The notes under the pieces are model-generated. The model was given only the letters and a program-made list of their open reading frames with translations, did not search any database and was not told the origin of the DNA. The position numbers and the translations under genes were made by a program. 64,000 bases of DNA, taken from positions 1 through 64,000 of the forward strand of contig JAUMUT010000008.1 of the NCBI GenBank assembly GCA_030530525.1, written 5' to 3'. Source of the DNA: Capnocytophaga sp. GTDB lineage: Bacteria > Bacteroidota > Bacteroidia > Flavobacteriales > Flavobacteriaceae. Below are positions 1 to 8,887 of this stretch, one piece after another; the stretch's first letter is position 1; every line of letters begins with the position of its first letter.

Positions 1-22
1 TTTAAGTTGTTGCATCGTATTA

Positions 23-100
23 AAAAGTAGTGTAATCGTTTATTTATTTTGTTGGATTGACTTTAAAAGTAGTGAAATCAATTATTTATTTTGTTGGATA
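23..100. repeat. 42-bp-period imperfect tandem repeat
   Basis: Two copies start at 23 and 65 (AAAAGTAGTG, then a TTATTTATTTTGTTGGAT core) and differ at only a few positions over about 36 bases. A third, more degenerate partial copy seems to lie in bases 1-22, so the array probably continues past the left edge. No coding frame was recognised. Function unknown. Confidence 0.6.
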
Positions 101-137
101 GTGTATTTAAATTATACGAATAATAGTATAAAAAAAT

Positions 138-172
138 AAAATCCCACTTATAGTATTGTAGTGGGATTTTTT
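138..172. terminator. Bidirectional hairpin terminator
   Basis: Arms AAAATCCCACT (138-148) and AGTGGGATTTT (160-170) enclose an 11-nt loop and are flanked by A and T runs. It can stop minus-strand transcripts of the M16 protease gene, which ends at 250. The rest of the 1-249 gap is AT-rich and holds only the tandem repeat. Confidence 0.75.
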
Positions 173-249
173 ATTAGCAGATGATATTATTTTTTTTATA
201 TTATTTTTTATTCATCTAATATAATAAACTTATAAAAAAATATTGTATA

Positions 250-3006
250 TTAATGAATAGTTATGTTCTCTAATATATTCTCATAGGCTTCTAATTCTTC
301 TAAGGAGATGTTATTTTTAAAACAATCTATCAGGTAAGTACGCCAATTATAGGCATTATCATCTGTGAGAGATTCATTTTTAGCAACAATAAAGGAACGT
401 TTAATAGCTGTTAAGGCATCGTTATCTATATTTTTGCCTTTTACTATCCTATTAATGATTTGTATAACCCTATTTTTTACTTTTTTAAAGTTTTTTTCCT
501 CTGTTTCACCACTCACAACAAGAGAATAAATGGGTTTAGGCGTACTATAATAGTCTAAATTTACATAAGGAGTATATACCCAACCTTTTTTCTCTCGTAT
601 TTCGGCAATTATTTCTTTTTGTAATATCTCTTTTAGTAGTTTTATAGATAAAACACCTTGCAAACTCTTCTCATAAGGAGCTTTATAGATAATATTAAAA
701 TCCGTACGTCCGTTTTCTGTATGTTGGAAAGCCTTAAAAGAAGGTTGTACCTCTTTTATTGGTTGTTGTATGAAAGGTTTTTCTTGTGGGTTGAACTTGG
801 AAAGTGTTCCTACTAACTCTTTTTTTAGTTTTTCCACGTCAAAAGAGCCTGTTACGATGCATAAAAGGTCTTCGGAGGATAGAAAATATTGTTTATAATA
901 GTTAAAAAGGTCTTTTAGTTGTATTTTTTGTATATCTTTCTGCCTTTTTGGAAGATTTGTTAATGGATACGTTCCTCCTTTATAGTCTTCAACTTCAAAA
1001 GCCATCTTTTTTAATGGGTCTTTTTCCTTTTTTAGTGGTCGAGAGGCGAAAGAAGCCAACTCTTCTGCCTTTATATCTTCAAAAGGTTCTTCTGCGTACT
1101 CAGGAAATAATAGTTTTTCGCTTATAAGATTGCATAATATATTACTTTTATCTATTGGCGATGTTCCCATTACCATATGATGATAAGATTCTGTACCAAT
1201 TAAGAAGGTAAGTTCATTTTCGTAGAGCATTTCTTCATATTTTTCGCCCTTTAATACTTCATTAGTATAGTCCGTTGGGTCGGTTACTAAGGTGTTAGGC
1301 TTTCCTATCCCACCGAGATGTACATATTGCAAAATATCTTCGTATTGTTTGAAGTTTTTTTGAGGTAAAAGAGAATAACCTCCCTTAAATAATAGGGTGA
1401 TATTCAAATTTTTATCGTTTTTGGTAGGTTTTAAGTAGATTGTAGCTCCATTTTTTAGCTTTACTCTGTGTATTCCTATCTTTTCAAATGCTTTTTCTTC
1501 TTTTATTTCTTCTGATTTATCATTTATTTGCTTGGATAGTAATTTGGGTAACTCTGTTTTAGTGGTTTCTATCGTTTTTTTATCTTCTGGAAGGATAGTT
1601 ATAGGCTGTTTTGTTCCTTCTGCGATAAGCTCTTGTATTTCTTTATAGGTAATCGTATTATTATCGGTGGTATAAATAGCTATCGGACTAACAGAAGCAA
1701 ACAGATAACGAGGTAATTCCATTAAAAAACTGCTATAAAGCGTTTCCCAATTGGTTACATCTATTTTTTGAATCTCTTTCACGAGGTCTTCTTTATCTTT
1801 TTCAGTAGCTATAAACGATTCTTTAAACAAAAAAGCATCAATGAAGCTCATTGCCCACTCTTCGGAAGGTCGTTGTGTGGGTATTTTTCGTATATTAGTA
1901 ATTATTTTTCGTGTAGCATTATCTATTTCTGCTTGCGTAATGGTATTTTTCAATCCTTCTATAATAGAAAAGGCTTCTTTAAGGTCTTTTTTGATATTAT
2001 CAGAAGTGATTTCTATTTCAATAAACTGTAATGCTTGCAAATACCAATATTTATGTATTGAAATATCCTTTTTAGCTGCTTTAAATCTATTTTTAAGTAC
2101 TTCAAAAATAACTTTTTGAAAATAATCTTCCCTAACAGACCTCCAATTAGTTCCTTTATACATTTTTGGATAAAGTAACGCGAGCTTTTCCTTTCTATTT
2201 TTACCTTTTTGTATGGATAAATTTGCTTGATTAGTAAAACTAATTGTTGTTATTTCAGGGAAAATATAGTCATTGGTGTTAATAAGGGAAGTAAAACTCT
2301 CTTCTATTGCTTTTTTAGTCGCTTTTGTTTCTATATCACCAATTATAATAAGCGTGGCATTGCGTGGGAGATAATAATTTTGATAAAATTCTAATAGTTC
2401 TTTACGTGTAATTTCCTTTATTTGTTCTTTCGTCCCGATAGGAAGGCGTGTGAGTCGCTCATTATAGCCTAATTTGATAGGATTTAGGTCGCTGTGGGTA
2501 GTATAAGAGGCAATTTCTTCGGTAATAATCTTGCGTTCTTTTTCTATATCCTCTTCATTGATAGACATATGGGAGAGCCAATCGGCAAGGATATGAATAG
2601 TTTTGTTAATTTGCTCCTGAGAAACATTGGAGAGGCTCACGCTATACACAGTGCGGTCATCGGTAGTATAAGCGTTGAGAGTTTCGCCGTATTTTGCGCC
2701 CAAACTTTCCCAAAATTTCAGGGCGCTGTCGTTAGGATAATGCTTTGAACCTTTAAAAGCTAAATGCTCTATGAAATGTGCAACGCCTTCTTCCCCTTTA
2801 TTTTCCAAAAAAGACCCTACATTAAGGCACAAACGTACCTCCACCCTACCCTTCGGTATATCATTAGGCATTATCACATAACTAAAACCATTATGAAGGA
2901 CTTCTTTTGTAGTATTATCGGGTAATGCAATCGTTTTACCTTGTGAAAATATTTTTCCTATAAAGAAGAAAAATAAAATAGTATAATAAAAAATTTTTTT
3001 TCTCAT
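250..3006 (-). CDS. M16 family zinc metallopeptidase (pitrilysin/insulinase type), exported
   Basis: The protein has 918 residues and begins with a Sec signal peptide (hydrophobic stretch to about residue 20, then SQG). Residues 77-81 read HFIEH, the inverted zinc motif of M16 peptidases. Glu157 lies 76 residues past His81, where the third zinc ligand is expected. The length fits the two-half M16 architecture, with an active N-terminal half and an inactive C-terminal half carrying an R/Y-type substrate-binding region. It probably degrades peptides in the periplasm or at the outer membrane. A TATCTTTG element lies just upstream and a strong terminator follows, so it is probably transcribed alone. 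The substrate cannot be told from sequence. Confidence 0.9.
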   Translation of the reverse strand: MRKKIFYYTILFFFFIGKIFSQGKTIALPDNTTKEVLHNGFSYVIMPNDIPKGRVEVRLCLNVGSFLENKGEEGVAHFIEHLAFKGSKHYPNDSALKFWESLGAKYGETLNAYTTDDRTVYSVSLSNVSQEQINKTIHILADWLSHMSINEEDIEKERKIITEEIASYTTHSDLNPIKLGYNERLTRLPIGTKEQIKEITRKELLEFYQNYYLPRNATLIIIGDIETKATKKAIEESFTSLINTNDYIFPEITTISFTNQANLSIQKGKNRKEKLALLYPKMYKGTNWRSVREDYFQKVIFEVLKNRFKAAKKDISIHKYWYLQALQFIEIEITSDNIKKDLKEAFSIIEGLKNTITQAEIDNATRKIITNIRKIPTQRPSEEWAMSFIDAFLFKESFIATEKDKEDLVKEIQKIDVTNWETLYSSFLMELPRYLFASVSPIAIYTTDNNTITYKEIQELIAEGTKQPITILPEDKKTIETTKTELPKLLSKQINDKSEEIKEEKAFEKIGIHRVKLKNGATIYLKPTKNDKNLNITLLFKGGYSLLPQKNFKQYEDILQYVHLGGIGKPNTLVTDPTDYTNEVLKGEKYEEMLYENELTFLIGTESYHHMVMGTSPIDKSNILCNLISEKLLFPEYAEEPFEDIKAEELASFASRPLKKEKDPLKKMAFEVEDYKGGTYPLTNLPKRQKDIQKIQLKDLFNYYKQYFLSSEDLLCIVTGSFDVEKLKKELVGTLSKFNPQEKPFIQQPIKEVQPSFKAFQHTENGRTDFNIIYKAPYEKSLQGVLSIKLLKEILQKEIIAEIREKKGWVYTPYVNLDYYSTPKPIYSLVVSGETEEKNFKKVKNRVIQIINRIVKGKNIDNDALTAIKRSFIVAKNESLTDDNAYNWRTYLIDCFKNNISLEELEAYENILENITIH

Positions 3007-3023
3007 AAAAATAAAAAATTGAG

Positions 3024-3031
3024 CAAAGATA
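3024..3031 (-). promoter_or_regulatory. -7 element (TATCTTTG) of the M16 peptidase gene
   Basis: CAAAGATA on the plus strand reads TATCTTTG on the minus strand, the Bacteroidota TAnnTTTG -7 box, 18 bases before the ATG. I see no good TTG at the -33 distance. Confidence 0.5.
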
Positions 3032-3094
3032 ATAAATCTTTATTAAAGATTTTAAAAACAAATAATAATTAATTTATACAAAGGAAAAATAAGT

Positions 3095-3102
3095 TATCTT
3101 TG
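3095..3102 (+). promoter_or_regulatory. -7 element (TATCTTTG) before the NADAR gene
   Basis: TATCTTTG matches the TAnnTTTG consensus and ends 17 bases before the ATG, giving a leader of only about ten bases. Together with the minus-strand box at 3024 it forms a divergent promoter region. Confidence 0.6.
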
Positions 3103-3119
3103 CCCCAAAATATACACAT

Positions 3120-3971
3120 ATGAATATTTCTTTTAAACCGATGTCTCCGCAATGGATAGAATGCCCTCAGCTCTCTGAGTTTTCTATGGGTTGGCGTATG
3201 GGCGCTGGCGAAGAATACCGTTATCAATTCTGGGATTGGTACGAAAGCCTCACACCCGCACAACAACAAGAATACCAAACTCTCTTTCCGTATCCGCCTT
3301 TTTGGCATTACAACAATTGGGAAGTGAATAACAAAGAGATAGAGGGCAGAATTGCCGATGAAGAAGATTACTATTTTGAGGGAAAAGTAGCTTTCTGGCA
3401 GAAAGGTGGTGCACACAAATACTCCATAAATACTTTTGTCAATTCGCCCAAAAAGCTAAAATTTATTTTCTTTTGGAAGCCTAATGCCAACACGATAGAT
3501 GAATCCTGTTTAGGGCAGTGGCAACCTTCACCCTTCAATATAGATGGTGATAAGTATTCGTGCGCCGAACAATATATGATGGCACAAAAAGCCTATTTGT
3601 TTGACGATGAAGAAATAGAAAAAGAAATAATGAATACCTCCGACCCTAAACTGATGAAAGCCTTAGGTAGGAAAGTACGCCATTTTGACCCCGAAGTGTG
3701 GGACAAAGCCAAATACAGCATCGTACTCAACGGGAATTACTACAAATTTGCTCAAAACAAAGAAATGAGAGATTTTTTGCTTTCCACAGGCGATAAAATA
3801 TTGGTAGAAGCAAGTCCGCTGGATACTATTTGGGGCATAGGATTGGGTAAAGATAACGAAAAGGCACAAAACATAGCCTCTTGGCGTGGTAAAAACCTAT
3901 TAGGATTTGCCTTAATGGAAGTAAGAGACGCCCTGAGAGCCGTGTATAAAAATGAATGTTTAATTAAATAA
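3120..3971 (+). CDS. NADAR domain protein (YbiA-like N-glycosidase fold)
   Basis: 283 residues. The C-terminal part, about 114-272, carries NADAR/YbiA family features: CAEQYMMAQKA (148-158, with Glu150), LVEASPLDTIWGIGL (228-242), and W-RGKNLLG-ALMEVR (255-269). NADAR proteins cleave N-glycosidic bonds of ADP-ribosyl or riboflavin-pathway compounds, and some reverse guanine ADP-ribosylation of DNA. The first ~110 residues are an extra aromatic-rich domain with many Trp and Tyr that I do not recognise. The gene ends 8 bases before the next plus-strand gene, so the two are probably cotranscribed. Domain call firm; substrate unknown. Confidence 0.82.
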   Translation: MNISFKPMSPQWIECPQLSEFSMGWRMGAGEEYRYQFWDWYESLTPAQQQEYQTLFPYPPFWHYNNWEVNNKEIEGRIADEEDYYFEGKVAFWQKGGAHKYSINTFVNSPKKLKFIFFWKPNANTIDESCLGQWQPSPFNIDGDKYSCAEQYMMAQKAYLFDDEEIEKEIMNTSDPKLMKALGRKVRHFDPEVWDKAKYSIVLNGNYYKFAQNKEMRDFLLSTGDKILVEASPLDTIWGIGLGKDNEKAQNIASWRGKNLLGFALMEVRDALRAVYKNECLIK

Positions 3972-3979
3972 CAACAGAT

Positions 3980-5569
3980 ATGAATACGACAGAAAAATAC
4001 GCTGAAAAAATCCTAGAAGTGATGTTAAAAGAGATAGGATGTGGAACGGAAACTCCTTATCAGTATCGCTATCTTGTGGAAGGCTCTGCTAACTATATTT
4101 TAATTGAGCAAGATGAAGATGACGATGATACCATCCTTATTCATACTTCACTCAAAAAGTATAGTGTCCCTGAGGAAGTAGTAATCTCTAATTTCTCTAC
4201 ACTTTCTAAAAAAGAGAAGGAAGCTATAGCCCATACTTTGCAAGAGAAAATTACTAAGATGTTCTTTACAGAAGCTTTTTTTGGAAAGTTTCGGTATAAA
4301 ACACTAGTAAATATTGAATTTCAAGATTACACACTACAATTCAAACTGGTACACGAAGCACGCAAAGCAGAGCTTAAGAAACGTTTTGACACTTTTATGG
4401 AAGAGGTAATCAACCTCCCCAGTAGAGAAATGGAGGACGGAGAGATAGTTAGCTTTTTAGATAAGTTATTTGATACAGAGCTCAATGGTTATACAGAGAG
4501 CCAAATCATTGCTATTGCTGAAAAAACACTCAAACTTTATGCTGGTAAAAAAGGTTGGCTAAAAGAAAATGCAAGATGTCTTACTTTTTCGGCTGAATAC
4601 TGGACAAGTGAAGTTTTTTACCCATTGTATTATGATGAAAAAGGATCTCAATGGAATACTAAATATACGCTCAAAGAAGGTATCACCCCTGAAAAAATTG
4701 ATACAGACAAACTAAATCTATATATACAACAAGCCCTTTGGCGTATCAAATACAAAGAATACAGCTGGGATGTAAAGACTGCTTGTGAGGATTTAGAGCG
4801 TGCTGCTAAGGAATTAGGTTCTGAGAAAGCGGCTATGTACCTCAAAAAAGGAACAGGCCTCCTACCCGATAACCTTATTCACTACAAAGATAATGAAGTG
4901 GAATGCGATGCCAACGATGTGTTTGCTGAAATAAGTATAAAAATCAAGCAAGAAACGGCTACGGCTTATGATAAAGCATTAGACTTTATCATTGCTCTGC
5001 TCAAAGCCGACTTCCCCACCAGCTACCAAATCAAATTCAGTAGCAAAGCACCAAAGCAGTTTTTGGATATCAAGGGTATCGCCAAGTCGCCTACCCATCG
5101 CTTTTTTGCACAAGCCTTACAATACAAGGAATTACTCCCTAAATTGGTGGCTTATGCCAAGGTAGCTATGAAAGAATTTGAGTGGTACAACGATGTAGAA
5201 GAAGGGGAAAAAAGCTGTATGCCTGGCAGTTATGCGGTATTTGGCTTAGGGCTAATAGGGGAGGAGTATTTCCCTTTGGTAAGTAAGTATTTTAGGCTGT
5301 TGGACGACGAGCACCAAATGATACATAAATACTTTGTCAGTGCTCTTATTGACCGTTATGGGGTGAATGAGAAATCATTACCACTTATCTGCCAAGGAAT
5401 CACCTCGGCACAGTTCAGTATGGTATTCAAGAATTTAGCAAAGGAAATGGAGAAACCCGAAAACAGACAGCTTTTGGATAATTACCTCAAAGATAAAGAT
5501 AAGTATCTCCAAGAAGATATTTATTATGCTATCTATGGGAAGAATTGGAAAAAAAATGTGAAAAAATAG
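3980..5569 (+). CDS. DUF6138-like protein of unknown function
   Basis: 529 residues, no signal peptide or membrane segment, acidic N-terminus with a run of Asp/Glu near residue 43. The second half is helical with Leu/Ala-rich stretches. It resembles, from memory, the DUF6138 family of large cytoplasmic proteins that often lie in variable gene neighbourhoods; this is a tentative family call. It starts 8 bases after the NADAR gene and stops 7 bases before a small membrane-protein gene, so it appears to sit in one transcript with both. No catalytic motif was recognised. Confidence 0.55.
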   Translation: MNTTEKYAEKILEVMLKEIGCGTETPYQYRYLVEGSANYILIEQDEDDDDTILIHTSLKKYSVPEEVVISNFSTLSKKEKEAIAHTLQEKITKMFFTEAFFGKFRYKTLVNIEFQDYTLQFKLVHEARKAELKKRFDTFMEEVINLPSREMEDGEIVSFLDKLFDTELNGYTESQIIAIAEKTLKLYAGKKGWLKENARCLTFSAEYWTSEVFYPLYYDEKGSQWNTKYTLKEGITPEKIDTDKLNLYIQQALWRIKYKEYSWDVKTACEDLERAAKELGSEKAAMYLKKGTGLLPDNLIHYKDNEVECDANDVFAEISIKIKQETATAYDKALDFIIALLKADFPTSYQIKFSSKAPKQFLDIKGIAKSPTHRFFAQALQYKELLPKLVAYAKVAMKEFEWYNDVEEGEKSCMPGSYAVFGLGLIGEEYFPLVSKYFRLLDDEHQMIHKYFVSALIDRYGVNEKSLPLICQGITSAQFSMVFKNLAKEMEKPENRQLLDNYLKDKDKYLQEDIYYAIYGKNWKKNVKK

Positions 5570-5576
5570 TGTTTAG

Positions 5577-6146
5577 ATGAAAAAAATCCTTATCCATATG
5601 CTCATTATAGCAAGTGCTGTCTATATTTCTTTTGTTTTTTATAAAACAATAGCTATTTATAGCCAAATAGATACTATGAAAAAGAAAACAGCTTTGGTAA
5701 GTACTCGGGGATACAGGGGATATGTAAAAAAGAATAGTTTAAGAGCAAGTTTCAGAACAATAGATGGTGTAAAACAAAATATAAATAAAAATATTCTTTT
5801 GTATAGAGCTACAGGATTGTTTTCTATCAGACAAGTTCCTCAAATAAAGGATAAGGAAGAAATTACTTATTATGAGATAGAAAAATGCTATTTTAGTAGA
5901 AATGTTACTTTGGGGTCTCCCCATATAGATATTACTTTGAGTACGACTAATATAGTAGGAATTTCCTCAGAAAAATACAAACGAAGTGATTTTCAATTGT
6001 TTCTGGATATTTTTAGTTATTATAAAAATGTATTGTTCTATGCCTTATTTTTTCTTAATTGCGCCTTTTATTGTTATGTAGATAGTAGTAATAAGAGTAT
6101 AAAACTTTTCTGTATCATTTATACGATTATTTTCTTATTTGTTTAA
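5577..6146 (+). CDS. Two-helix membrane protein, paralogue 1 of 3 (DUF3592-like layout)
   Basis: 189 residues: an N-terminal helix (about 5-30), a roughly 100-residue soluble domain, a second helix (about 140-160) and a third hydrophobic stretch at the C-terminus. Features shared with the next two genes: a D(T/S)M/LxKKT motif after the first helix, an acidic-aromatic ITYYEIE-type segment in the middle, and QFQLFLD-x4-Y before the second helix. The layout recalls DUF3592 proteins, but membership is not certain. This copy is clearly more AT-rich than the other two. It follows the DUF6138-like gene by 7 bases. Confidence 0.6.
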   Translation: MKKILIHMLIIASAVYISFVFYKTIAIYSQIDTMKKKTALVSTRGYRGYVKKNSLRASFRTIDGVKQNINKNILLYRATGLFSIRQVPQIKDKEEITYYEIEKCYFSRNVTLGSPHIDITLSTTNIVGISSEKYKRSDFQLFLDIFSYYKNVLFYALFFLNCAFYCYVDSSNKSIKLFCIIYTIIFLFV

Positions 6147-6221
6147 AAGAAACTTTTTAGAACTAATTAAAAATTTATTTATCAATATTTTACAGAAAGA
6201 AATATTATCGTTAAAATATCA

Positions 6222-6863
6222 ATGAAAAACAATATGTTCAGACTTTCATCGTCAATAAAAAAACGCCTTGTTCTGTTCCTCACCATAGTTTTCTGTCTGC
6301 CCACACTCTACGCCTTTTACAGCTCTTTTGCGGTTGTGAACAGCATAGATACTTTGGAGAAGAAAACCGCTTGGGTAAAGGGTTGCCACTATTCTGGAGG
6401 GAAAAGAAAATATCTAGGAAAAAGCAAACCAAAACGCTTAGAGATATACTTGGGAACAGAAGATGTAAAAAATATGAAAGAACAGGATAAAACAGGCGAG
6501 GCGGATATAAAGATAAGAAGAGGAAAGTTTCCCAGCCTCAGAGAACTCCCCAAAGTAAAGTTCCGAGACCAAATTTATTTCTATGTGCTAAACGATCCCT
6601 ATCTGGACAAAACCTCCCTAAACAGCGAACCAAAAATCATAGGAGTAGGCACAGCGGAAAACCCCAGAAGCCAGTTTCAGCTCTTTTTGGATGTGTTGAA
6701 CCATTATATGAACGCCCTGTATTACACAGGATTCTTCCTGCTCGTTGTGCTATGGCAGTTTTCAGAAAAAATATTTAAAACCGATGAAGAAACGGACAAT
6801 GGCGGATGCCTGCTCGCCATCATAGTAGCTGTTCATTTCATACTGCTCGGCTTTATGATATAA
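6222..6863 (+). CDS. Two-helix membrane protein, paralogue 2 of 3
   Basis: 213 residues. Helix about 15-37, then DTLEKKTAWVKG, a soluble domain with the KFRDQIYFYVL segment, and the QFQLFLDVLNHY motif leading into helix 2, followed by another hydrophobic C-terminal segment after an acidic hinge. It is clearly homologous to the genes on both sides and is G+C-richer than copy 1. The gap of 75 bases upstream is AT-rich. Function unknown; possibly an immunity or envelope protein expanded by tandem duplication (inference). Confidence 0.65.
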   Translation: MKNNMFRLSSSIKKRLVLFLTIVFCLPTLYAFYSSFAVVNSIDTLEKKTAWVKGCHYSGGKRKYLGKSKPKRLEIYLGTEDVKNMKEQDKTGEADIKIRRGKFPSLRELPKVKFRDQIYFYVLNDPYLDKTSLNSEPKIIGVGTAENPRSQFQLFLDVLNHYMNALYYTGFFLLVVLWQFSEKIFKTDEETDNGGCLLAIIVAVHFILLGFMI

Positions 6864-6926
6864 ATAGAAAATGTAAGTATCTTTATAGAAATAATACAAA
6901 ACTACTTATTCCAAAATTTTGCCTAA

Positions 6927-7499
6927 ATGAAAAAAATGCTGGTCTATCTCGTCGTCATTATTTCCTGTCTGCCCAATGTTTTTATTCTTTATAAAACCTT
7001 TGATGTGCTGAACAACCTTGACTCTATGCCCAAGAAAACTGGCTGGGTGAAAGGATACCATTACAGGGGAAGGGGAATAAAGAGAAATCTGGACATTTAT
7101 TTGGCTTCGGAACAGGAAGTAAAACAAATGAAAGAACCCAGCAGGGAGGGCAATGCGGACATTTATCTCAGGGTAAAGAAGCGCTCCTTCATAAACCTGC
7201 CCAAAATAAAGTTCCGAGACAAAATCACCTATTACGAATTGGAAGATGATTTCGTCTATATGACAGACTTTCTCAGCAGACCGAAGCCCATAGGTGTCGC
7301 CCCAGAAGGACATTCCGTAAGTCGCTACCACCTCTTTGTGGAAATTATGGATTTTTACCAAACTTTGGCTTACTCTGCTGTGTTTGTGCTTAATGTACTT
7401 GCAATAAAGTATTATGAAAAATTTTTCAAGACAAAAAAAGGCTTACCGCTGATATTTATTCCTATTTTATTTTATATTATTATATTCATCATTACATAA
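6927..7499 (+). CDS. Two-helix membrane protein, paralogue 3 of 3
   Basis: 190 residues. N-terminal helix (about 4-22), then the DSMPKKTGWVKG motif matching copy 2, the KFRDKITYYELEDD segment, and RYHLFVEIMDFY before the second helix; the C-terminus is again hydrophobic. The closest match is copy 2 (shared W-V-K-G, KQMKE and KFRD blocks), which suggests copies 2 and 3 split most recently. Function unknown. Confidence 0.65.
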   Translation: MKKMLVYLVVIISCLPNVFILYKTFDVLNNLDSMPKKTGWVKGYHYRGRGIKRNLDIYLASEQEVKQMKEPSREGNADIYLRVKKRSFINLPKIKFRDKITYYELEDDFVYMTDFLSRPKPIGVAPEGHSVSRYHLFVEIMDFYQTLAYSAVFVLNVLAIKYYEKFFKTKKGLPLIFIPILFYIIIFIIT

Positions 7500-7552
7500 T
7501 TTTTTGTTTTTAAGATGAATATTTGATGTCTAACTTTTAAAATACTTTTGAA

Positions 7553-7870
7553 ATGAAAAAACGATACGAAAACATCCAAGAAATGAACGAAATCTTGGTA
7601 AAATTAGAAGGTATCCTTGCCAAAGCCGAAGAAGTTTTGGAAGAATGGAAAGCTATTCAACCAGACTATGACAGGCTCGTAGCCTACTATGACAGCGAAA
7701 AATGGCGTGAAGACTATTTTGACAGTAATGACGGTAAAATTCCTGACAATGTACCACAATGGGTTCTTACCCAAGATGCTATTTTTGATGCTATTGGCTA
7801 TCAATTTAACCTTGCCCGTGAGTTCCAACCGCTTCTGAAAATCATCAAGGAAAAAGAATGGAAGCAATAG
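7553..7870 (+). CDS. DUF4298 domain protein
   Basis: 105 residues, cytoplasmic and largely helical. It has the DUF4298 layout: an N-terminal coiled region with LVKLEGILAKAEEVLEEW, then PDYDRLVAYYDSEKW, and a C-terminal AIFDAIGYQFNLAREF segment. The family's function is unknown, and members turn up in accessory regions and near toxin-immunity loci. It closes the plus-strand run and is followed directly by a strong hairpin terminator. Confidence 0.75.
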   Translation: MKKRYENIQEMNEILVKLEGILAKAEEVLEEWKAIQPDYDRLVAYYDSEKWREDYFDSNDGKIPDNVPQWVLTQDAIFDAIGYQFNLAREFQPLLKIIKEKEWKQ

Positions 7871-7885
7871 GATTTATCATAAAAC

Positions 7886-7934
7886 AAAAAAATTAACATT
7901 AAAAACAAAAAATATTTTTAATGTTAATTTTTTT
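7886..7934. terminator. Bidirectional terminator between convergent genes
   Basis: A long A/T stem pairs AAATTAACATTAAAAA with TTTTTAATGTTAATTT, with A and T runs outside. It separates the plus-strand DUF4298 gene from the minus-strand SPFH gene, whose stop codon abuts the hairpin. Confidence 0.75.
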
Positions 7935-8637
7935 ATATTTTTGCCACAGGCACTTCTCCTATTACAAAGGTGTGTTTCCCCTTGTCTGCTATCTTGGTGA
8001 TAGTCTCTAAATATTGGAAAAACTTAATATTTTCGTCTCCTTTCATCAGTTCAGAGGCGTTTTTAAGGGCTCTGGCAGTAGCCACCGCTGTCCGTGCATT
8101 TTCAAGTTCAGAAGTAGCGCGTATTTTGCTCTCCAAAACACGTGCAAAAAGGTCTTGTACGCTTTTCGGAAAAGTGATGTCTATCAGCTGTGCTTTTATT
8201 ATTTTGAGCCCTAAAGCAGCCACTTCGTTGCAAAATTCCTCTTCTCTGAAATCGGTGATGTCATTTCGACATTCGTTTAGTTTTTCGCTGTTGAAAGCCG
8301 AAATCTTTTGGCGTAGTAATACTTGTGCTATTGCCACAATTTGTTGTTCAGCTATGGCAAAATTATCTACCTCTACCCCAAAATTATCTGCAAATAGCTT
8401 GGCATTGTCTAATTTGTAAAGCAGGTAAAAAGAGAAGCGCAACGCGATATTATCAGCCGTCAGCACCTCCTGATTGGTTACTCTTATGTTTCTTAGCTTT
8501 TCTGATAGCGATACGATGTGCGTTTTCTCCCACATACTGAACTTATAGATGCCTGCGGGTAGTTCTTTTTGGAAAACATTCTTTTTAAACAGTAGCCCTA
8601 CACAGTTAGGAGCTACTTCTAATTCTTTATAAAACAT
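7933..8637 (-). CDS. SPFH/band-7 (slipin-like) protein
   Basis: 234 residues from the first ATG at 8637. The order of features is band-7-like: an N-terminal beta segment (VAPNCVGLLFKK), VLTADNIALRFSFYLLYKL, a helix with EEFCNEVAALGLKIIKAQLIDITFP (split here at natural turns), and a C-terminal ESKIRATSELENARTAVATARAL coiled region. Such proteins form membrane-associated rings, often with an NfeD-type protease, which is absent here. The reading frame is open upstream to 8700 and encodes a hydrophobic stretch, but no ATG is there; a TTG at 8661 is the only usual alternative. The membrane anchor may therefore be lost or may begin at a weak start codon. Confidence 0.72.
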   Translation of the reverse strand: MFYKELEVAPNCVGLLFKKNVFQKELPAGIYKFSMWEKTHIVSLSEKLRNIRVTNQEVLTADNIALRFSFYLLYKLDNAKLFADNFGVEVDNFAIAEQQIVAIAQVLLRQKISAFNSEKLNECRNDITDFREEEFCNEVAALGLKIIKAQLIDITFPKSVQDLFARVLESKIRATSELENARTAVATARALKNASELMKGDENIKFFQYLETITKIADKGKHTFVIGEVPVAKI

Positions 8638-8887
8638 ATAGATACAATTGATAATTTGCAAAATAAGAAAGAGAAGACCTCCAAAGAGCGGGAAAACCGA
8701 TTAAGGCTTTCAAAGTGTGAAAGTCGGTATCCTCAGTTTTGCAAGCGCTTTTCAGAGTGAGCCGTTGCTCTGTCTTATCTTTCTTCCCAATAAAATGAAT
8801 AAAATAGAGCCCTTCCCCTTTTCTTTTTTCCGCAATACCTTATTGTTAGGAGAGGGCAACGTATTCAATAAGTGGCGGTTTATTTTT

